Assembly (NCBI GenBank): GCA_937924905.1 | Contig: CALDUK010000016.1 | Coordinates: 124,001 to 188,000, forward strand | Source: an uncultured Paracoccaceae bacterium | GTDB taxonomy: Bacteria; Pseudomonadota; Alphaproteobacteria; Rhodobacterales; Rhodobacteraceae | Direction: 5' to 3' | Length of the DNA stretch: 64,000 bases | Shown: piece after piece, positions 45,094-54,460 of the stretch | Layout of the letters: every line of letters starts with the position of its first letter | Position numbering within the stretch: the first letter of the stretch is position 1 | Notes under the pieces: generated by a model | The model's input: the letters and a program-made list of their open reading frames with translations, nothing else | Told to the model about the DNA's origin: nothing | Databases searched by the model: none | Position numbers and translations under genes: made by a program

Positions 45094-47249
45094 CCAACAG
45101 CCTCGGCAAAGGCAGACCGATACAGCGCCGACAGGGTTGCCAGTGGTGCGCTGGCTTCGCCAAACTGCACCGTGTCGCCGCCGAAGCGCCCGACATGCGC
45201 AATTGGCACACCGGACTGCGCCGCCGCAACCATCAACGCTTCGGCCTGATCAAAACCGCAGGCAATCAGATAGCGCGCCTGATCTTCGCCGAACAATGCA
45301 GCGGTTTCGCTGGTGTCCAGCGTCACGCCCAACCCGGCGGCATCGGCCATTTCAAACGCTGCCAGCGCCAGCCCGCCATCGGACAGATCCGTCGCAGTAT
45401 GGATCACAGCAACATTGTCGCGCAGGAATGTGCCGTTCCGCAATTCACTGTCCAGATCGACGGCAGGTGCATCGCCATCCTCGCGCCCGAACGCTTCGGC
45501 CAGCAAGGCGGATTGCCCCAGATGCCCAACGCCGTCCCCGATCAGCATGACAAAATCGCCGTCTTGGGCCAGACCATCAATCAACTGGTCACTGCTGTCG
45601 ATTAAACCAACGGCGCCAATGGTTGGTGTGGGCAAAATCGGCTGGCCATCGGTTTCGTTGTAAAGCGAAACATTGCCGCTGACGATTGGCATATCCAGCG
45701 CTGTGCAAGCCGCACCGATCCCTTTGATCGCGCCTACGAACTGGCCCATGATCTCGGGCTTTTCGGGGTTGCCGAAATTCAGATTGTCGGTGGTTGCCAA
45801 AGGCTTGGCCCCAACAGCACATAGGTTGCGATAAGCTTCTGCCACTGCTTGCTTGCCACCTTCAAACGGATTGGCCCGCACATAGCGCGGCGTCACGTCA
45901 GACGTGAAAGCCAGCATCTTTTCCGTGCCGTGCACCCGGACTATGCCAGCCCCCAGCCCGGGGGCCTGCACCGTGTCTGCCATGACCTGACTGTCGTATT
46001 GTTCCCAAACCCAGTGCTTGCGCGCATAGTTTGGCGATCCGATCAAGGCTTTCAGCCCGTCTATCGGGTCAATCGCGGGTGCTGCCGTCAACGGCGCGGC
46101 GGCGGGTGTTTCGACCCAAGGCCGGTCATATTCCGGCGCGGTGGACGACAGCTTGGAAAGCGGTAGGTCGGCTTTGACTTCGTTGCCATGCATGACCAGA
46201 AACCGGTCTTCGGCCAGCGTTTCGCCGACAATCGCAAAATCCAGATCCCACTTTTCAAAAATCGCTTTGGCCTCGGCCTCTTTGGCCGGGTCCAGCACCA
46301 TCAACATGCGTTCCTGACTTTCCGAAAGCATCATCTCATAGGCGGTCATGCCAGTTTCGCGCTGTGGCACATGATCAAGGTTCAATCGAACCCCCAAACC
46401 GCCCTTGTCGCCCATCTCGACCGCAGAACAGGTCAGGCCAGCGGCCCCCATATCCTGAATGGATATGACAGCGCCGGTTTTCATCAATTCCAGACAGGCT
46501 TCCAAAAGCCGCTTTTCGGTGAACGGGTCACCGACCTGCACGGTCGGGCGCTTTTCTTCGATTGTGTCGTCGAATTCGGCACTGGCCATTGTGGCGCCAC
46601 CAACGCCGTCACGCCCGGTTTTCGCGCCCAGATATACGACGGGCATGCCCACACCGCTGGCGGCCGAATAGAAAATCTTGTCTGCATCCGCCAGACCGGC
46701 GGCGAAAGCATTGACCAGGCAATTTCCGTTATAGGCCGCGTGAAACCGGACTTCGCCGCCCACGGTGGGCACGCCGAACGCATTGCCATAGCCACCGACG
46801 CCTTCGACGACGCCAGACACCAAACGCTTGGTTTTGGGGTGCTCAGGCTCGCCGAACGACAGCGCGTTCATCGCTGCAATGGGGCGCGCGCCCATGGTAA
46901 ACACATCGCGCAGAATGCCACCCACACCGGTCGCTGCGCCCTGATAGGGTTCGATATAAGACGGGTGGTTGTGGCTTTCCATTTTGAAAACAACGGCCTG
47001 CCCATCACCAATATCGACGATGCCGGCGTTTTCACCCGGCCCGCAAATCACCTGAGGCCCGTCCGTTGGTAATGTGCGCAGCCATTTCTTCGACGATTTG
47101 TAAGAACAGTGCTCGTTCCACATCGCCGAGAATATGCCCATCTCGGTAAAGCTTGGCTCGCGTTCCAGAATGCGCAACACCTCTTGATACTCTTCCGCTG
47201 TAAACCCGTGCGCTGCGATCAGGTCTTCGGTCAATTCCGGCTCTTGCAT
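45090..47249 (-). CDS. purL: Phosphoribosylformylglycinamidine synthase, catalytic subunit PurL
   Basis: A 719-residue small-form PurL that works with PurQ and PurS to make FGAM. The motifs [45 protein letters not shown]-like [14 protein letters not shown] and [10 protein letters not shown] are diagnostic. PurQ is 44 kb away, showing the FGAM synthase subunits are dispersed. A CAT-like gene overlaps its 3' end. Confidence 0.97.
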   Translation of the reverse strand: MQEPELTEDLIAAHGFTAEEYQEVLRILEREPSFTEMGIFSAMWNEHCSYKSSKKWLRTLPTDGPQVICGPGENAGIVDIGDGQAVVFKMESHNHPSYIEPYQGAATGVGGILRDVFTMGARPIAAMNALSFGEPEHPKTKRLVSGVVEGVGGYGNAFGVPTVGGEVRFHAAYNGNCLVNAFAAGLADADKIFYSAASGVGMPVVYLGAKTGRDGVGGATMASAEFDDTIEEKRPTVQVGDPFTEKRLLEACLELMKTGAVISIQDMGAAGLTCSAVEMGDKGGLGVRLNLDHVPQRETGMTAYEMMLSESQERMLMVLDPAKEAEAKAIFEKWDLDFAIVGETLAEDRFLVMHGNEVKADLPLSKLSSTAPEYDRPWVETPAAAPLTAAPAIDPIDGLKALIGSPNYARKHWVWEQYDSQVMADTVQAPGLGAGIVRVHGTEKMLAFTSDVTPRYVRANPFEGGKQAVAEAYRNLCAVGAKPLATTDNLNFGNPEKPEIMGQFVGAIKGIGAACTALDMPIVSGNVSLYNETDGQPILPTPTIGAVGLIDSSDQLIDGLAQDGDFVMLIGDGVGHLGQSALLAEAFGREDGDAPAVDLDSELRNGTFLRDNVAVIHTATDLSDGGLALAAFEMADAAGLGVTLDTSETAALFGEDQARYLIACGFDQAEALMVAAAQSGVPIAHVGRFGGDTVQFGEASAPLATLSALYRSAFAEAVG

Positions 47250-47436
47250 GACACCCCCGTCTGGTTGGCGGTGTCTTAAAAGAGTGTCGGCTCAGGGGAA
47301 AGGCCACATTGGGTCTTTCGGACGGATATGCAGGGCAGGGGTGTCTCTTTCTGTCGTCTTTGAAATCCCGAAAGAGTATTTTGGAACTTGGTTAACAAAG
47401 TATGAACGAAATAAAAGGGCGTCAGCGACGCTGCGG

Positions 47437-47865
47437 TTATTCGCTGTCGCGCACCCTCTCTTGCAGCGCGCGCAACGTCTCCATCGCAGCGTCGGCCTTT
47501 TTCACCGGGACAAACACATGGTCATGCTGGCTGGCCGCGACCACATTGGCGGGGATCTTTTGGCGCGCCAGTTCGGTTGAAACAGCGGCGGTCAACCCAA
47601 CCCCGGTGACGGAAGAAAACACCATCAAGGTGATCTGCTTCATCTCGGCGTCATAGCTAAGCCCCAAACGGTCGGCTTCCCCTTTGGGCAGGATCAGCGA
47701 CATGCCTTCGTCTTCCGCAAAGGCACCCCGCGCCAGGCTTAGCGCTGCCTTGGCATCGTCATTGTGAAACATCGAACAAAAGACAAAGACGCCCGGCTGT
47801 AAAACCGGGCTCATGCTGGCAATCATTTTCTTCGTCCCCTTAACAGGACGTGTACCGCTTTCCAT
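47437..47865 (-). CDS. ACT-domain protein
   Basis: About 142 residues. It has the RPVKGTKKMIASMSPVLQPG start typical of small ACT-domain (DUF2241-like) proteins, and a CSMFHNDDAKAALSLA / VSTELARQKIPANVVAAS tandem of ACT repeats. Such proteins are thought to bind amino acids, but no regulator role is known here. The start at 47865 is chosen for the conserved VKGT motif; an ATG at 47826 has a better ribosome site. Confidence 0.8.
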   Translation of the reverse strand: MESGTRPVKGTKKMIASMSPVLQPGVFVFCSMFHNDDAKAALSLARGAFAEDEGMSLILPKGEADRLGLSYDAEMKQITLMVFSSVTGVGLTAAVSTELARQKIPANVVAASQHDHVFVPVKKADAAMETLRALQERVRDSE

Positions 47866-47936
47866 AAAATCCGTGCCTCACAATTCTTTCGGCCCCATAT
47901 TGAGCCAGTCGCGGCCCAAGGCAAGAAACAACCCCC

Positions 47937-47969
47937 AAAAAAAGAAGCGGCCTACCCCCGGTAGACCGC
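47937..47969 (-). terminator. Rho-independent terminator
   Basis: Stem GCGGTCTACC / GGTAGGCCGC with a GGG loop, then TTC and seven T on the minus strand. It can end the polA transcript or the candidate sRNA. Confidence 0.7.
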
Positions 47970-48037
47970 TCTCGGGCAAAAATAACGCCCTTTACTCAAA
48001 ACTGAACTAAAACTCGTTACCCCCCAACACTCAACAC
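47937..48037 (-). ncRNA. Candidate small RNA downstream of polA
   Basis: On the minus strand TTGACA (48068-48073), then GCACAT 17 bases on (48045-48050), form a promoter-like pair. About 100 bases downstream, after a hairpin GGGC...GCCC (47974-47990), comes a strong terminator: 47960-47969 pairs with 47947-47956 (10 bp, one G-U) across 3 bases, followed by a T run (47937-47943). Nothing in between looks coding. It may be a stand-alone sRNA or the leader of the ACT gene; no expression data. Confidence 0.4.
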
Positions 48038-48194
48038 AGGTGCAATGTGCAGCAAATGTGCAGATTATGTCAAGACAGAATCTGAATGTTGTTCAAAAAA
48101 TGTCGAATTTCAGTTTATATCAATGATTTGACAGGTTGCGTCTGCACAAAATTTCACGCCAAGCGCCGTTTCTGCGCGAAAATCTGGCAAAACG

Positions 48195-50990
48195 TTAATG
48201 CGCCTCGGCCCAATTCGCACCTTGTCCGGCATCAACCACCAAGGGCACATCCAGCGAAACGACGGGCAACGCGGCGTGTTCCATAATCTCGCGCGCCACA
48301 CCGATCAGCGCGTCGACATGCCCGTCTTCTACCTCGAAAAGCAGTTCGTCATGCACTTGCAACAACATCGTGGCGGGCAGTTTGGCAATGGCGTCCGGCA
48401 TGCGGATCATGGCACGCCGGATAATGTCTGCAGCGGTCCCCTGAATGGGGGCGTTGATGGCCGCGCGTTTGGCGAACCCGGCATGGGGGCCACGGTTGTT
48501 GATTTCAGGCGTGTGAATTTTGCGACCGAACAGTGTGGCGACGTGACCGTGTTCTTTTGCAAAGGCTACCGTGTCGTCCATATAGGTGCGAATGCCCGGA
48601 AACCGTTCGAAATACCGGTCGATAAATCCCTGCGCCTCGGCGCGTGGAATCCGCAAGTTGCGCGCCAGCCCGAACCCGCTGATCCCATAGATCACCCCGA
48701 AATTGATCGCCTTGGCCTGCCGTCGAACCTCGGGGGTCATCTCATCCAAGGGCACGTTGAACATCTCGGACGCGGTGGTCGCGTGAATATCTTGCCCATC
48801 GCGAAACGCGTCTTTCAGGGCTTCGATCCCCGCGATATGCGCCAGAATGCGCAGCTCAATCTGGCTGTAATCCAGACTGACCAAAACGTGGCCCGGTGTG
48901 GCGACAAAGGCTTCGCGAATGCGCCGCCCGTCTTCGGTGCGCACCGGAATGTTCTGCAAATTCGGATCGGTCGAGGCCAGACGCCCCGTATTTGCCCCCG
49001 CGATCGAATAAGAAGTATGCACCCGGCCGGTATCGGCGTTGACGTGATCCTGCAGAGCGTCCGTATAGGTCGATTTCAGTTTCTGAAGCTGTCGCCAATC
49101 GAGAACACGACCCGGCAATTCATTTTCGGTCGCCAGATCCTCCAGCACGTCCGCCGGGGTTGCATATTTGCCGGTCTTCCCCTTTTTTCCGCCTTCCAGC
49201 CCCATCTGTTCGAACAAGACATCTCCAACCTGAGACGGTGATCCGACGTTGAACTTGGTGCCGGCCAATTCGTGGATCTCGTCTTCCAGCGCGGCCATTT
49301 TCTGGGCAAAGGCATTCGACATGCGCGACAACACCTGTGCATCAATCTTGATGCCCGCCATTTCCATATCGGCCAGCACCGGCACCAACGGGCGCTCTAA
49401 GGTTTCGTAAACGCGTGTCACTTGCGCCTTGTGCAATTCAGGCTTGAACCCCAGCCACAGGCGCAAGGTGATATCGGCATCTTCGGCGGCATATTTCACC
49501 GCATCATCAATCGGCACCCGGTCAAAGGTGATGGCGGATTTGCCGCTGCCCAGAAGAGATTTGATTTCAATAGGATGATGCCCCAGATAGCGTTCGGACA
49601 GCAGGTTCATCCCATGATTGTGAAGACCTGCATTCATCGCATAAGACATCAAAAGCGTGTCGTCGATGGGCGCGATCTTGACCCCGTACCGCGCCAAAAT
49701 CTTGGCGTCGTATTTCATGTTCTGCCCGATCTTGATGACGCTTTCATCTTCGAAAAGCGGCTTCAAAAGCGCCAAAGCTTCTTCAAGCGGCATTTGCCCT
49801 TCGGCCAGGTCGTCCGAGCCGAACAGATCATTGCCCGCCGACGTCTTGTGGGTCAGCGGAATATAGGCGGCCTCACCGGGCTCAATCGCCAAAGATATGC
49901 CGACCAGATCGGCGATCATCTCGTTCAGCCCGGTGGTTTCGGTATCAACGGCGACCCAGCCGCGGGCATGGGCTTTGGCGATCCAGTCTTCCAAAACACT
50001 GGCGTCGGTGATGCAGGTATACGCGGCCGGATCGAACGCAGCCGCTTCCGGCGCGGCGGTTTCGGTGGGTTCAGACGCGGTTTCCTGAATGACCGGCACG
50101 TCGGCGTCCAGGGCTTCGGCCACCCGGCGCGTAATCGTCCTGAATTCCATCTCGGTCAGAAAGGTCAGCAATGCATCTGGTTCGGGGTCGCGCACTTCCA
50201 GCGTATCCAACGAATAATCCAGATCCATATTCTGATCCAGCGTCACCAGTTTCTTGGACAGCCGGATTTGTTCGACGTGGTCGATCAACGTCTGTCTGCG
50301 CTTGGGTTGCTTGATTTCGTCCGCGCGGTCCAAAAGCGTTTCCAGATCGCCGTATTCGTTGATCAACAATGCCGCCGTCTTGACCCCAATCCCCGGCGCG
50401 CCGGGAATGTTGTCGACGCTGTCCCCCGCCAGGGCCTGCACATCAATCACCCGGTCCGGGGCCACACCAAATTTTTCCTCGACCCCCTGTACCCCGATGC
50501 GAACGTTTTTCATGGCATCGAACATTTCGACACCGTCGCCCACCAATTGCATAAGGTCTTTGTCGGAACTGACGATGGTGACCCGCCCCCCGGCCTCACG
50601 CGCCTGCCGGGCGAGCGTCGCGATAATATCATCGGCCTCGAATCCTTCGGTCTCAAGGCAGGCAATGTTGAAGGCCCGCGTTGCTTCTCGGGTCAGGGGA
50701 ATTTGCGGTCGCAAATCTTCGGGCATCGCGTCGCGATTGGCTTTGTACTGATCGTAAAGATCGTTGCGAAACGTGTGGCTGCCTTTGTCAAACACCACGG
50801 CCACATGCGTGGGCGCGTCCGAGCCTTTGTTATCTTCGATCAGTTTCCACAGCATATTGACGAAACCCGACACAGCCCCCACCGGCAATCCATCGGATTT
50901 CCGCGTCAACGGCGGCAGGGCGTGATAGGCGCGAAAGATAAAGGCCGAGCCGTCCACAAGGCTTAGATGATGCCCTTTGCCGAATGCCAT
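48195..50990 (-). CDS. polA: DNA polymerase I
   Basis: A 931-residue repair and Okazaki-fragment-processing polymerase. The 5'-3' exonuclease domain (DGSAFIFRAYHAL, ...FEADDIIATLA) is followed by a 3'-5' exonuclease domain with DTETTGLNEMIADLVG and a family A polymerase domain with the motif A DYSQIELRILAHI, QAKAINFGVIYG and LLQVHDELLFEV. The ATG at 50990 begins MAFGKGHHLSLVDGSAFIFR; the longer frame to 51080 is not family sequence. Confidence 0.96.
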   Translation of the reverse strand: MAFGKGHHLSLVDGSAFIFRAYHALPPLTRKSDGLPVGAVSGFVNMLWKLIEDNKGSDAPTHVAVVFDKGSHTFRNDLYDQYKANRDAMPEDLRPQIPLTREATRAFNIACLETEGFEADDIIATLARQAREAGGRVTIVSSDKDLMQLVGDGVEMFDAMKNVRIGVQGVEEKFGVAPDRVIDVQALAGDSVDNIPGAPGIGVKTAALLINEYGDLETLLDRADEIKQPKRRQTLIDHVEQIRLSKKLVTLDQNMDLDYSLDTLEVRDPEPDALLTFLTEMEFRTITRRVAEALDADVPVIQETASEPTETAAPEAAAFDPAAYTCITDASVLEDWIAKAHARGWVAVDTETTGLNEMIADLVGISLAIEPGEAAYIPLTHKTSAGNDLFGSDDLAEGQMPLEEALALLKPLFEDESVIKIGQNMKYDAKILARYGVKIAPIDDTLLMSYAMNAGLHNHGMNLLSERYLGHHPIEIKSLLGSGKSAITFDRVPIDDAVKYAAEDADITLRLWLGFKPELHKAQVTRVYETLERPLVPVLADMEMAGIKIDAQVLSRMSNAFAQKMAALEDEIHELAGTKFNVGSPSQVGDVLFEQMGLEGGKKGKTGKYATPADVLEDLATENELPGRVLDWRQLQKLKSTYTDALQDHVNADTGRVHTSYSIAGANTGRLASTDPNLQNIPVRTEDGRRIREAFVATPGHVLVSLDYSQIELRILAHIAGIEALKDAFRDGQDIHATTASEMFNVPLDEMTPEVRRQAKAINFGVIYGISGFGLARNLRIPRAEAQGFIDRYFERFPGIRTYMDDTVAFAKEHGHVATLFGRKIHTPEINNRGPHAGFAKRAAINAPIQGTAADIIRRAMIRMPDAIAKLPATMLLQVHDELLFEVEDGHVDALIGVAREIMEHAALPVVSLDVPLVVDAGQGANWAEAH

Positions 50991-51049
50991 GGTCGTCCCC
51001 CGCGTGATCCTGATGGGTCGGTCATGCCATGATTGAACAGGGTGGGGAA

Positions 51050-51064
51050 GGGGGCTTGGCCCCC
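51050..51064. repeat. GC-rich hairpin GGGGGC-TTG-GCCCCC
   Basis: GGGGGC (51050-51055) pairs with GCCCCC (51059-51064). It is like the hairpins near 21.8 and 61.2 kb. Confidence 0.35.
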
Positions 51065-51135
51065 TACCCGTTGACAGCACCAGCCCGGCCTTAGCCCGGA
51101 TACAACGCGGGATTTAAACCAGACGGCACGGGCGG

Positions 51136-52677
51136 TCAGCGGCCCTTGAACAACCCGCCCAGAATGCCCCGCACAATCCGACGCCCGGTTGTGCCGGTCA
51201 ATTCGCGCACCACCATCTTGGTCAGTTTCTCGCCCATCCCGTCCGACCGCGATGACCGGCGCGAACTGGATCGGCCAACTTGCTTGCCGTCATAACGACG
51301 GGCTTGCTTCATCTCTTGTTCGGCCGCTTCCGCTTCGGCTTCCAAACGTTCGGCTTCTTCTGCTTCGCGGGCGGCGACATCGGCGCGACCGCGCAGCACC
51401 TCATAGGCGCTTTCGCGGTCGATCGGATGCTCGTATTTGCCCGCGATATGCGATGCGGCGATGAAATCCGCGCGTTCACCTTTGGTGATCGGGCCCAGTT
51501 GAGACGATGGCGGGCGGATCAGCGTGCGCTCGACAATGCCCGGTGCGCCTTTGGCTTCCAGCATCGACGTCACCGCCTCGCCGACGCCGACTTCCTTGAT
51601 GGCGTCTTCGGTCGAAAAGCGGGGATTGGCGCGATAGGTTTCCGCCGCCTGTTTCAGGCCTTTCTGGTCTTTGGGCGTAAAGGCCCGAAGCGCGTGCTGC
51701 ACGCGATTGCCCAATTGGCCCAGAATATCTTCGGGCACATCCGCGGGGTTCTGCGTGACAAAGTAAACGCCCACACCTTTCGACCGGATCAGGCGTGCCA
51801 CCTGTTCAACCTTTTCGACCAGCGCTTTTGGCGCGCCGTCAAACAAAAGATGCGCTTCGTCAAAGAAGAAAACCAGCTTTGGCTTGTCGGGGTCGCCGAC
51901 CTCGGGCAGTTCTTCGAACAACTCGGACAAAAGCCACAGCAAGGATGTCGCATACAGCCGGGGGGCTGCCATCAGTTTATCGGCGGCCAGAATGTTGATG
52001 CGCCCACGCCCGTCTGCATCGGTTGCCATAATATCCGACAAGGCCAGCGCCGGTTCGCCAAAGAACTGCGTTGCCCCCTGATTTTCCAGCACCAGCAACT
52101 GTCGTTGGATCGCGCCAACCGATGCGGTCGAGATATTCCCATAGCGCAGCGAAATCGTCTCGCGGTTCTCACCCAGCCAGACCAGCATCGCTTGCAGGTC
52201 TTTCAGGTCAAGCAGCGGCAGACCTTCTTCGTCGGCGACCCGAAAGGCGATGTTCAGCACGCCTTCCTGCGCTTCGGACAATTCCAGAAGGCGCGCCAGC
52301 AACAAGGGGCCCATTTCAGAGATCGTTGTGCGCACAGGATGACCCTGTTCGCCGTACAGATCCCAGAATGTAACCGGGAACGCGTCATAGTGGAAATCGG
52401 CAAACCCGATCGTGCCCGCGCGCTTTGTAAAGGCGTCATGCAGCTTGAACCCTGCGCTGCCTGCCTTGGCGATGCCCGACAGATCACCTTTGACGTCTGA
52501 CAGAAAAACCGGAACGCCGGCGGCCGAAAACCCTTCGGCCAATATCTGCAAGGTCACTGTCTTGCCGGTGCCGGTTGCACCTGCAATCAGCCCGTGCCGG
52601 TTCGCATATTTCAACAAGAGCTCCTGGTGAACACCATAGCCTTCGCCGCCACCGCCAATGAATATCGTTTCAGACAC
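51136..52677 (-). CDS. HerA/YjgR-family ATPase (DUF853)
   Basis: A 513-residue P-loop ATPase. Walker A is [12 protein letters not shown] and the Walker B-like [14 protein letters not shown], with [19 protein letters not shown] and the C-terminal basic tail ([16 protein letters not shown]). This matches YjgR/HerA-like proteins, whose precise role is unclear. The GTG at 52677 has GAGGA a few bases upstream and begins [14 protein letters not shown]; the ATG at 52731 has no ribosome site. Confidence 0.85.
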   Translation of the reverse strand: MSETIFIGGGGEGYGVHQELLLKYANRHGLIAGATGTGKTVTLQILAEGFSAAGVPVFLSDVKGDLSGIAKAGSAGFKLHDAFTKRAGTIGFADFHYDAFPVTFWDLYGEQGHPVRTTISEMGPLLLARLLELSEAQEGVLNIAFRVADEEGLPLLDLKDLQAMLVWLGENRETISLRYGNISTASVGAIQRQLLVLENQGATQFFGEPALALSDIMATDADGRGRINILAADKLMAAPRLYATSLLWLLSELFEELPEVGDPDKPKLVFFFDEAHLLFDGAPKALVEKVEQVARLIRSKGVGVYFVTQNPADVPEDILGQLGNRVQHALRAFTPKDQKGLKQAAETYRANPRFSTEDAIKEVGVGEAVTSMLEAKGAPGIVERTLIRPPSSQLGPITKGERADFIAASHIAGKYEHPIDRESAYEVLRGRADVAAREAEEAERLEAEAEAAEQEMKQARRYDGKQVGRSSSRRSSRSDGMGEKLTKMVVRELTGTTGRRIVRGILGGLFKGR

Positions 52678-52744
52678 GCGCTTCCTCGTCTGTTGTCGTC
52701 TAATTTCCGCCGAGAATACCTTGTTAACCATTATGTGCCAGTGT

Positions 52745-52829
52745 GAAGAGGTTCCGGGCCGGTTTGCAGCCGGTTTGTGGGAACTTTTCCTCCCTGTTGA
52801 CTGGCCGCGCCGCTTGGCGCGGCTTTTTT
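52745..52829 (+). ncRNA. Candidate structured RNA with CCTCCC and terminator
   Basis: GTTCC (52751-52755) can pair with GGAAC (52780-52784) around an inner CCGG...CCGG stem. CCTCCC (52789-52794) then lies in a single-stranded stretch, followed by a perfect 8-bp hairpin (52804-52811 with 52816-52823) and a run of six T (52824-52829). The anti-Shine-Dalgarno CCUCCC and terminator resemble alphaproteobacterial regulatory RNAs. No clear promoter is seen. Confidence 0.3.
52804..52829 (+). terminator. Rho-independent terminator, plus strand
   Basis: GCCGCGCC pairs with GGCGCGGC across GCTT, followed by six T. No coding gene on the plus strand precedes it within 300 bases, so it may end a small RNA. 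Confidence 0.65.
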
Positions 52830-52951
52830 CTTGCCCATTGGTAAGCCACCCGTAAGACCGTGAGCGCTATCATTGAAGAAGCTTCCGTAACTTTTAGAAA
52901 ATGTGAACAAAAGACAGTTGACGGGTCTCGCAACTGCGCTTAGCGTGCAGG

Positions 52952-53019
52952 CAATAATAAGTCGGCCAGTCCGGCAGGGAGTGAATGAAAAGGATCCGTT
53001 TTCGGGTCCTTTTCTTTTT
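52952..53019 (+). ncRNA. Candidate short transcript with overlapping 12-codon ORF
   Basis: TTGACG (52918-52923) and TAGCGT (52941-52946) with a 17-base spacer form a promoter-like pair. About 40 bases on is an 11-bp hairpin (52988-52998 with 53003-53013, one G-U) and a T run. An ATG at 52985 with GGGAG upstream opens a 12-codon frame (MKRIRFRVLFFL) overlapping the hairpin, which may be chance. It could be an attenuator or a short sRNA. Confidence 0.3.
52988..53019 (+). terminator. Rho-independent terminator, plus strand
   Basis: AAAAGGATCCG pairs with CGGGTCCTTTT (one G-U) across four T, followed by CTTTTT. It lies 90 bases before the ialB-like gene. Confidence 0.6.
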
Positions 53020-53110
53020 GTAAGCAAGGGTTTGCCCGGTGGCGTTGAGGCAGCCTGACAAGGCTATGTCTCTGTGTTAGGCACCCGCAAACCGATGTGA
53101 GGAACACAAG

Positions 53111-53740
53111 ATGCAGGAATGGATCAAAGGCACATGTTTTGCCTTGGCTGTGGCGATGGCCGGGCCAGCTTTGGCTCAGGACACCGCAACCGAAAATGCC
53201 GACACTGAAACCGCAGCGGACGATGCTGCAGGGCTTTCGATGGGCACCACCGAAAGCGATCCGGCGGTGGGCCAACCCTTTGTCCGCGATACGTTCGGCG
53301 CTTGGGAATTGCGCTGCGTCAAAGGGCCAGATGTGGCCGAGATTTGCCAGCTTTACCAACTGCTCCGCGACCGTGACGGCAATTCGGTGGCTGAATTTAA
53401 CCTCTTCCCCTTGCCCGAAGGCGGGCAGGCTGTGGCGGGGGCGAATATCGTCACGCCGCTTGAAACCCTGCTGACAGCGCAGTTGCGCCTTGGGGTCGAT
53501 GGTGGTCAGACCAGACGCTATCCCTATTCGTTTTGCAGTCAGGTAGGCTGCTTTGCGCGCATCGGTCTGACCGGGGAAGAGCTTGGGCAGTTCCGCGCGG
53601 GCGCCAATGCAAATGTCATCATCGTACCGGCGGCTGCCCCCAATGAAACGGTCGATCTCAGTTTGTCACTGTCGGGCTTTACCGCTGGATACAACGCGCT
53701 GGTCGAATCGGAAAAAGCCCGCGCCGCGGCGTCCGAATAA
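53111..53740 (+). CDS. IalB-family periplasmic protein
   Basis: A 209-residue protein with a signal peptide (KGTCFALAVAMAGPALAQ), then an acidic linker and the invasion-associated locus B domain (DTFGAWELRCVKGPDVAEIC, ...CSQVGCFARIGLTGEEL). The two conserved cysteine pairs are present. Function is unknown; the name comes from Bartonella. GAGGAA precedes the ATG at 53111. Confidence 0.88.
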   Translation: MQEWIKGTCFALAVAMAGPALAQDTATENADTETAADDAAGLSMGTTESDPAVGQPFVRDTFGAWELRCVKGPDVAEICQLYQLLRDRDGNSVAEFNLFPLPEGGQAVAGANIVTPLETLLTAQLRLGVDGGQTRRYPYSFCSQVGCFARIGLTGEELGQFRAGANANVIIVPAAAPNETVDLSLSLSGFTAGYNALVESEKARAAASE

Positions 53741-53743
53741 CCA

Positions 53744-54358
53744 CTAACCGTCCTGAACGGGCGTCATTCCGGCGCCCGTCAATATCCAGCGCTTTTCGGG
53801 CTGCATCCGCGCGCGCAGGCGTTCCAGCCCCCAGCGTTCATCCTTGCCACCGCCATGTTCCGGTGTCAGCGACCAGCGCGTTTCCACACCCGGCGCACCG
53901 CCCGCACCCGGGCCAAGCAACAGACCCAGCGGCGCGACCCGCCCTTCTGCGGCCCCCGTTTCGGCGGCCAGATGCAACCGCCGCACCGCCGTCAATCCAG
54001 GGGGGGCGGGCAGATCAGCGACCACCAAAGGCACAAGACCGGCCCGCAGGATTTCTTCCATCGTCCATAACAAATCCTCGGCCCGTTTCGGGTTGAGAAA
54101 CACAAACCGTGTCGGGTCGGCCAGCGGCACCATGGCTTCGGGGTTCAGATGCGCGGCTTCCCAGGCGGGCCGTATCCAGAACACCGGCCCCGACACAGCC
54201 CCGGCCAGTTTCAAGGCCAACCGCCGCCGCGCGGGGCCGCAAAACTCGTGCACCCGCGCCCGCTCCAGCGCAAGATCACCCAGAAACGCCACCGGCGGGG
54301 CCACAGGCTGGCGGTGACTGTGTCGGTTCATAAGATGTGCGGCAGCCTGACGGGACAT
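53744..54358 (-). CDS. imuA: ImuA-like SOS mutasome accessory protein, solitary
   Basis: A 204-residue protein. The segments ALERARVHEFCGPARRRLAL, FVFLNPKRAEDLLWTMEEIL and VRRLHLAAETGAAEGR match alphaproteobacterial ImuA, a RecA/SulA-related partner of ImuB and DnaE2. A perfect LexA box lies 16 bases upstream. imuB and dnaE2 are not adjacent; a dnaE2-tail gene with its own LexA box lies near 14.0 kb. The start at 54358 is inferred from the nearly leaderless promoter; an ATG at 54331 is an alternative. The name is inference from motifs. Confidence 0.78.
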   Translation of the reverse strand: MSRQAAAHLMNRHSHRQPVAPPVAFLGDLALERARVHEFCGPARRRLALKLAGAVSGPVFWIRPAWEAAHLNPEAMVPLADPTRFVFLNPKRAEDLLWTMEEILRAGLVPLVVADLPAPPGLTAVRRLHLAAETGAAEGRVAPLGLLLGPGAGGAPGVETRWSLTPEHGGGKDERWGLERLRARMQPEKRWILTGAGMTPVQDG

Positions 54359-54365
54359 GAGCACG

Positions 54366-54393
54366 ACTATATATGTTCCCTTTATGTTCTCAA
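54366..54393 (-). promoter_or_regulatory. Promoter with LexA box for imuA
   Basis: On the minus strand TTGAGA (54388-54393), a 16-base spacer and TATAGT (54366-54371). The LexA box GAACATAAAGGGAAC (54375-54389) overlaps the -35 and fills most of the spacer. Seven bases lie between the -10 and the ATG at 54358. The same -35/N16/-10/N7/ATG layout is found at 14217-14252. Confidence 0.75.
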
Positions 54394-54460
54394 GATATTT
54401 CCGCTGGCCCCCACCCTTTAACCCGGTAAATTCACAGAGCAGAAAACCAAAGGAGCCCCC

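Noticed and set aside
52751-52765. GTTCCGGGCCGGTTT as a LexA box near the HerA-like gene
   Set aside because: The second half-site is GTTT rather than GTTC and it lies within a GC-rich fold, so it is not counted with the two perfect boxes.
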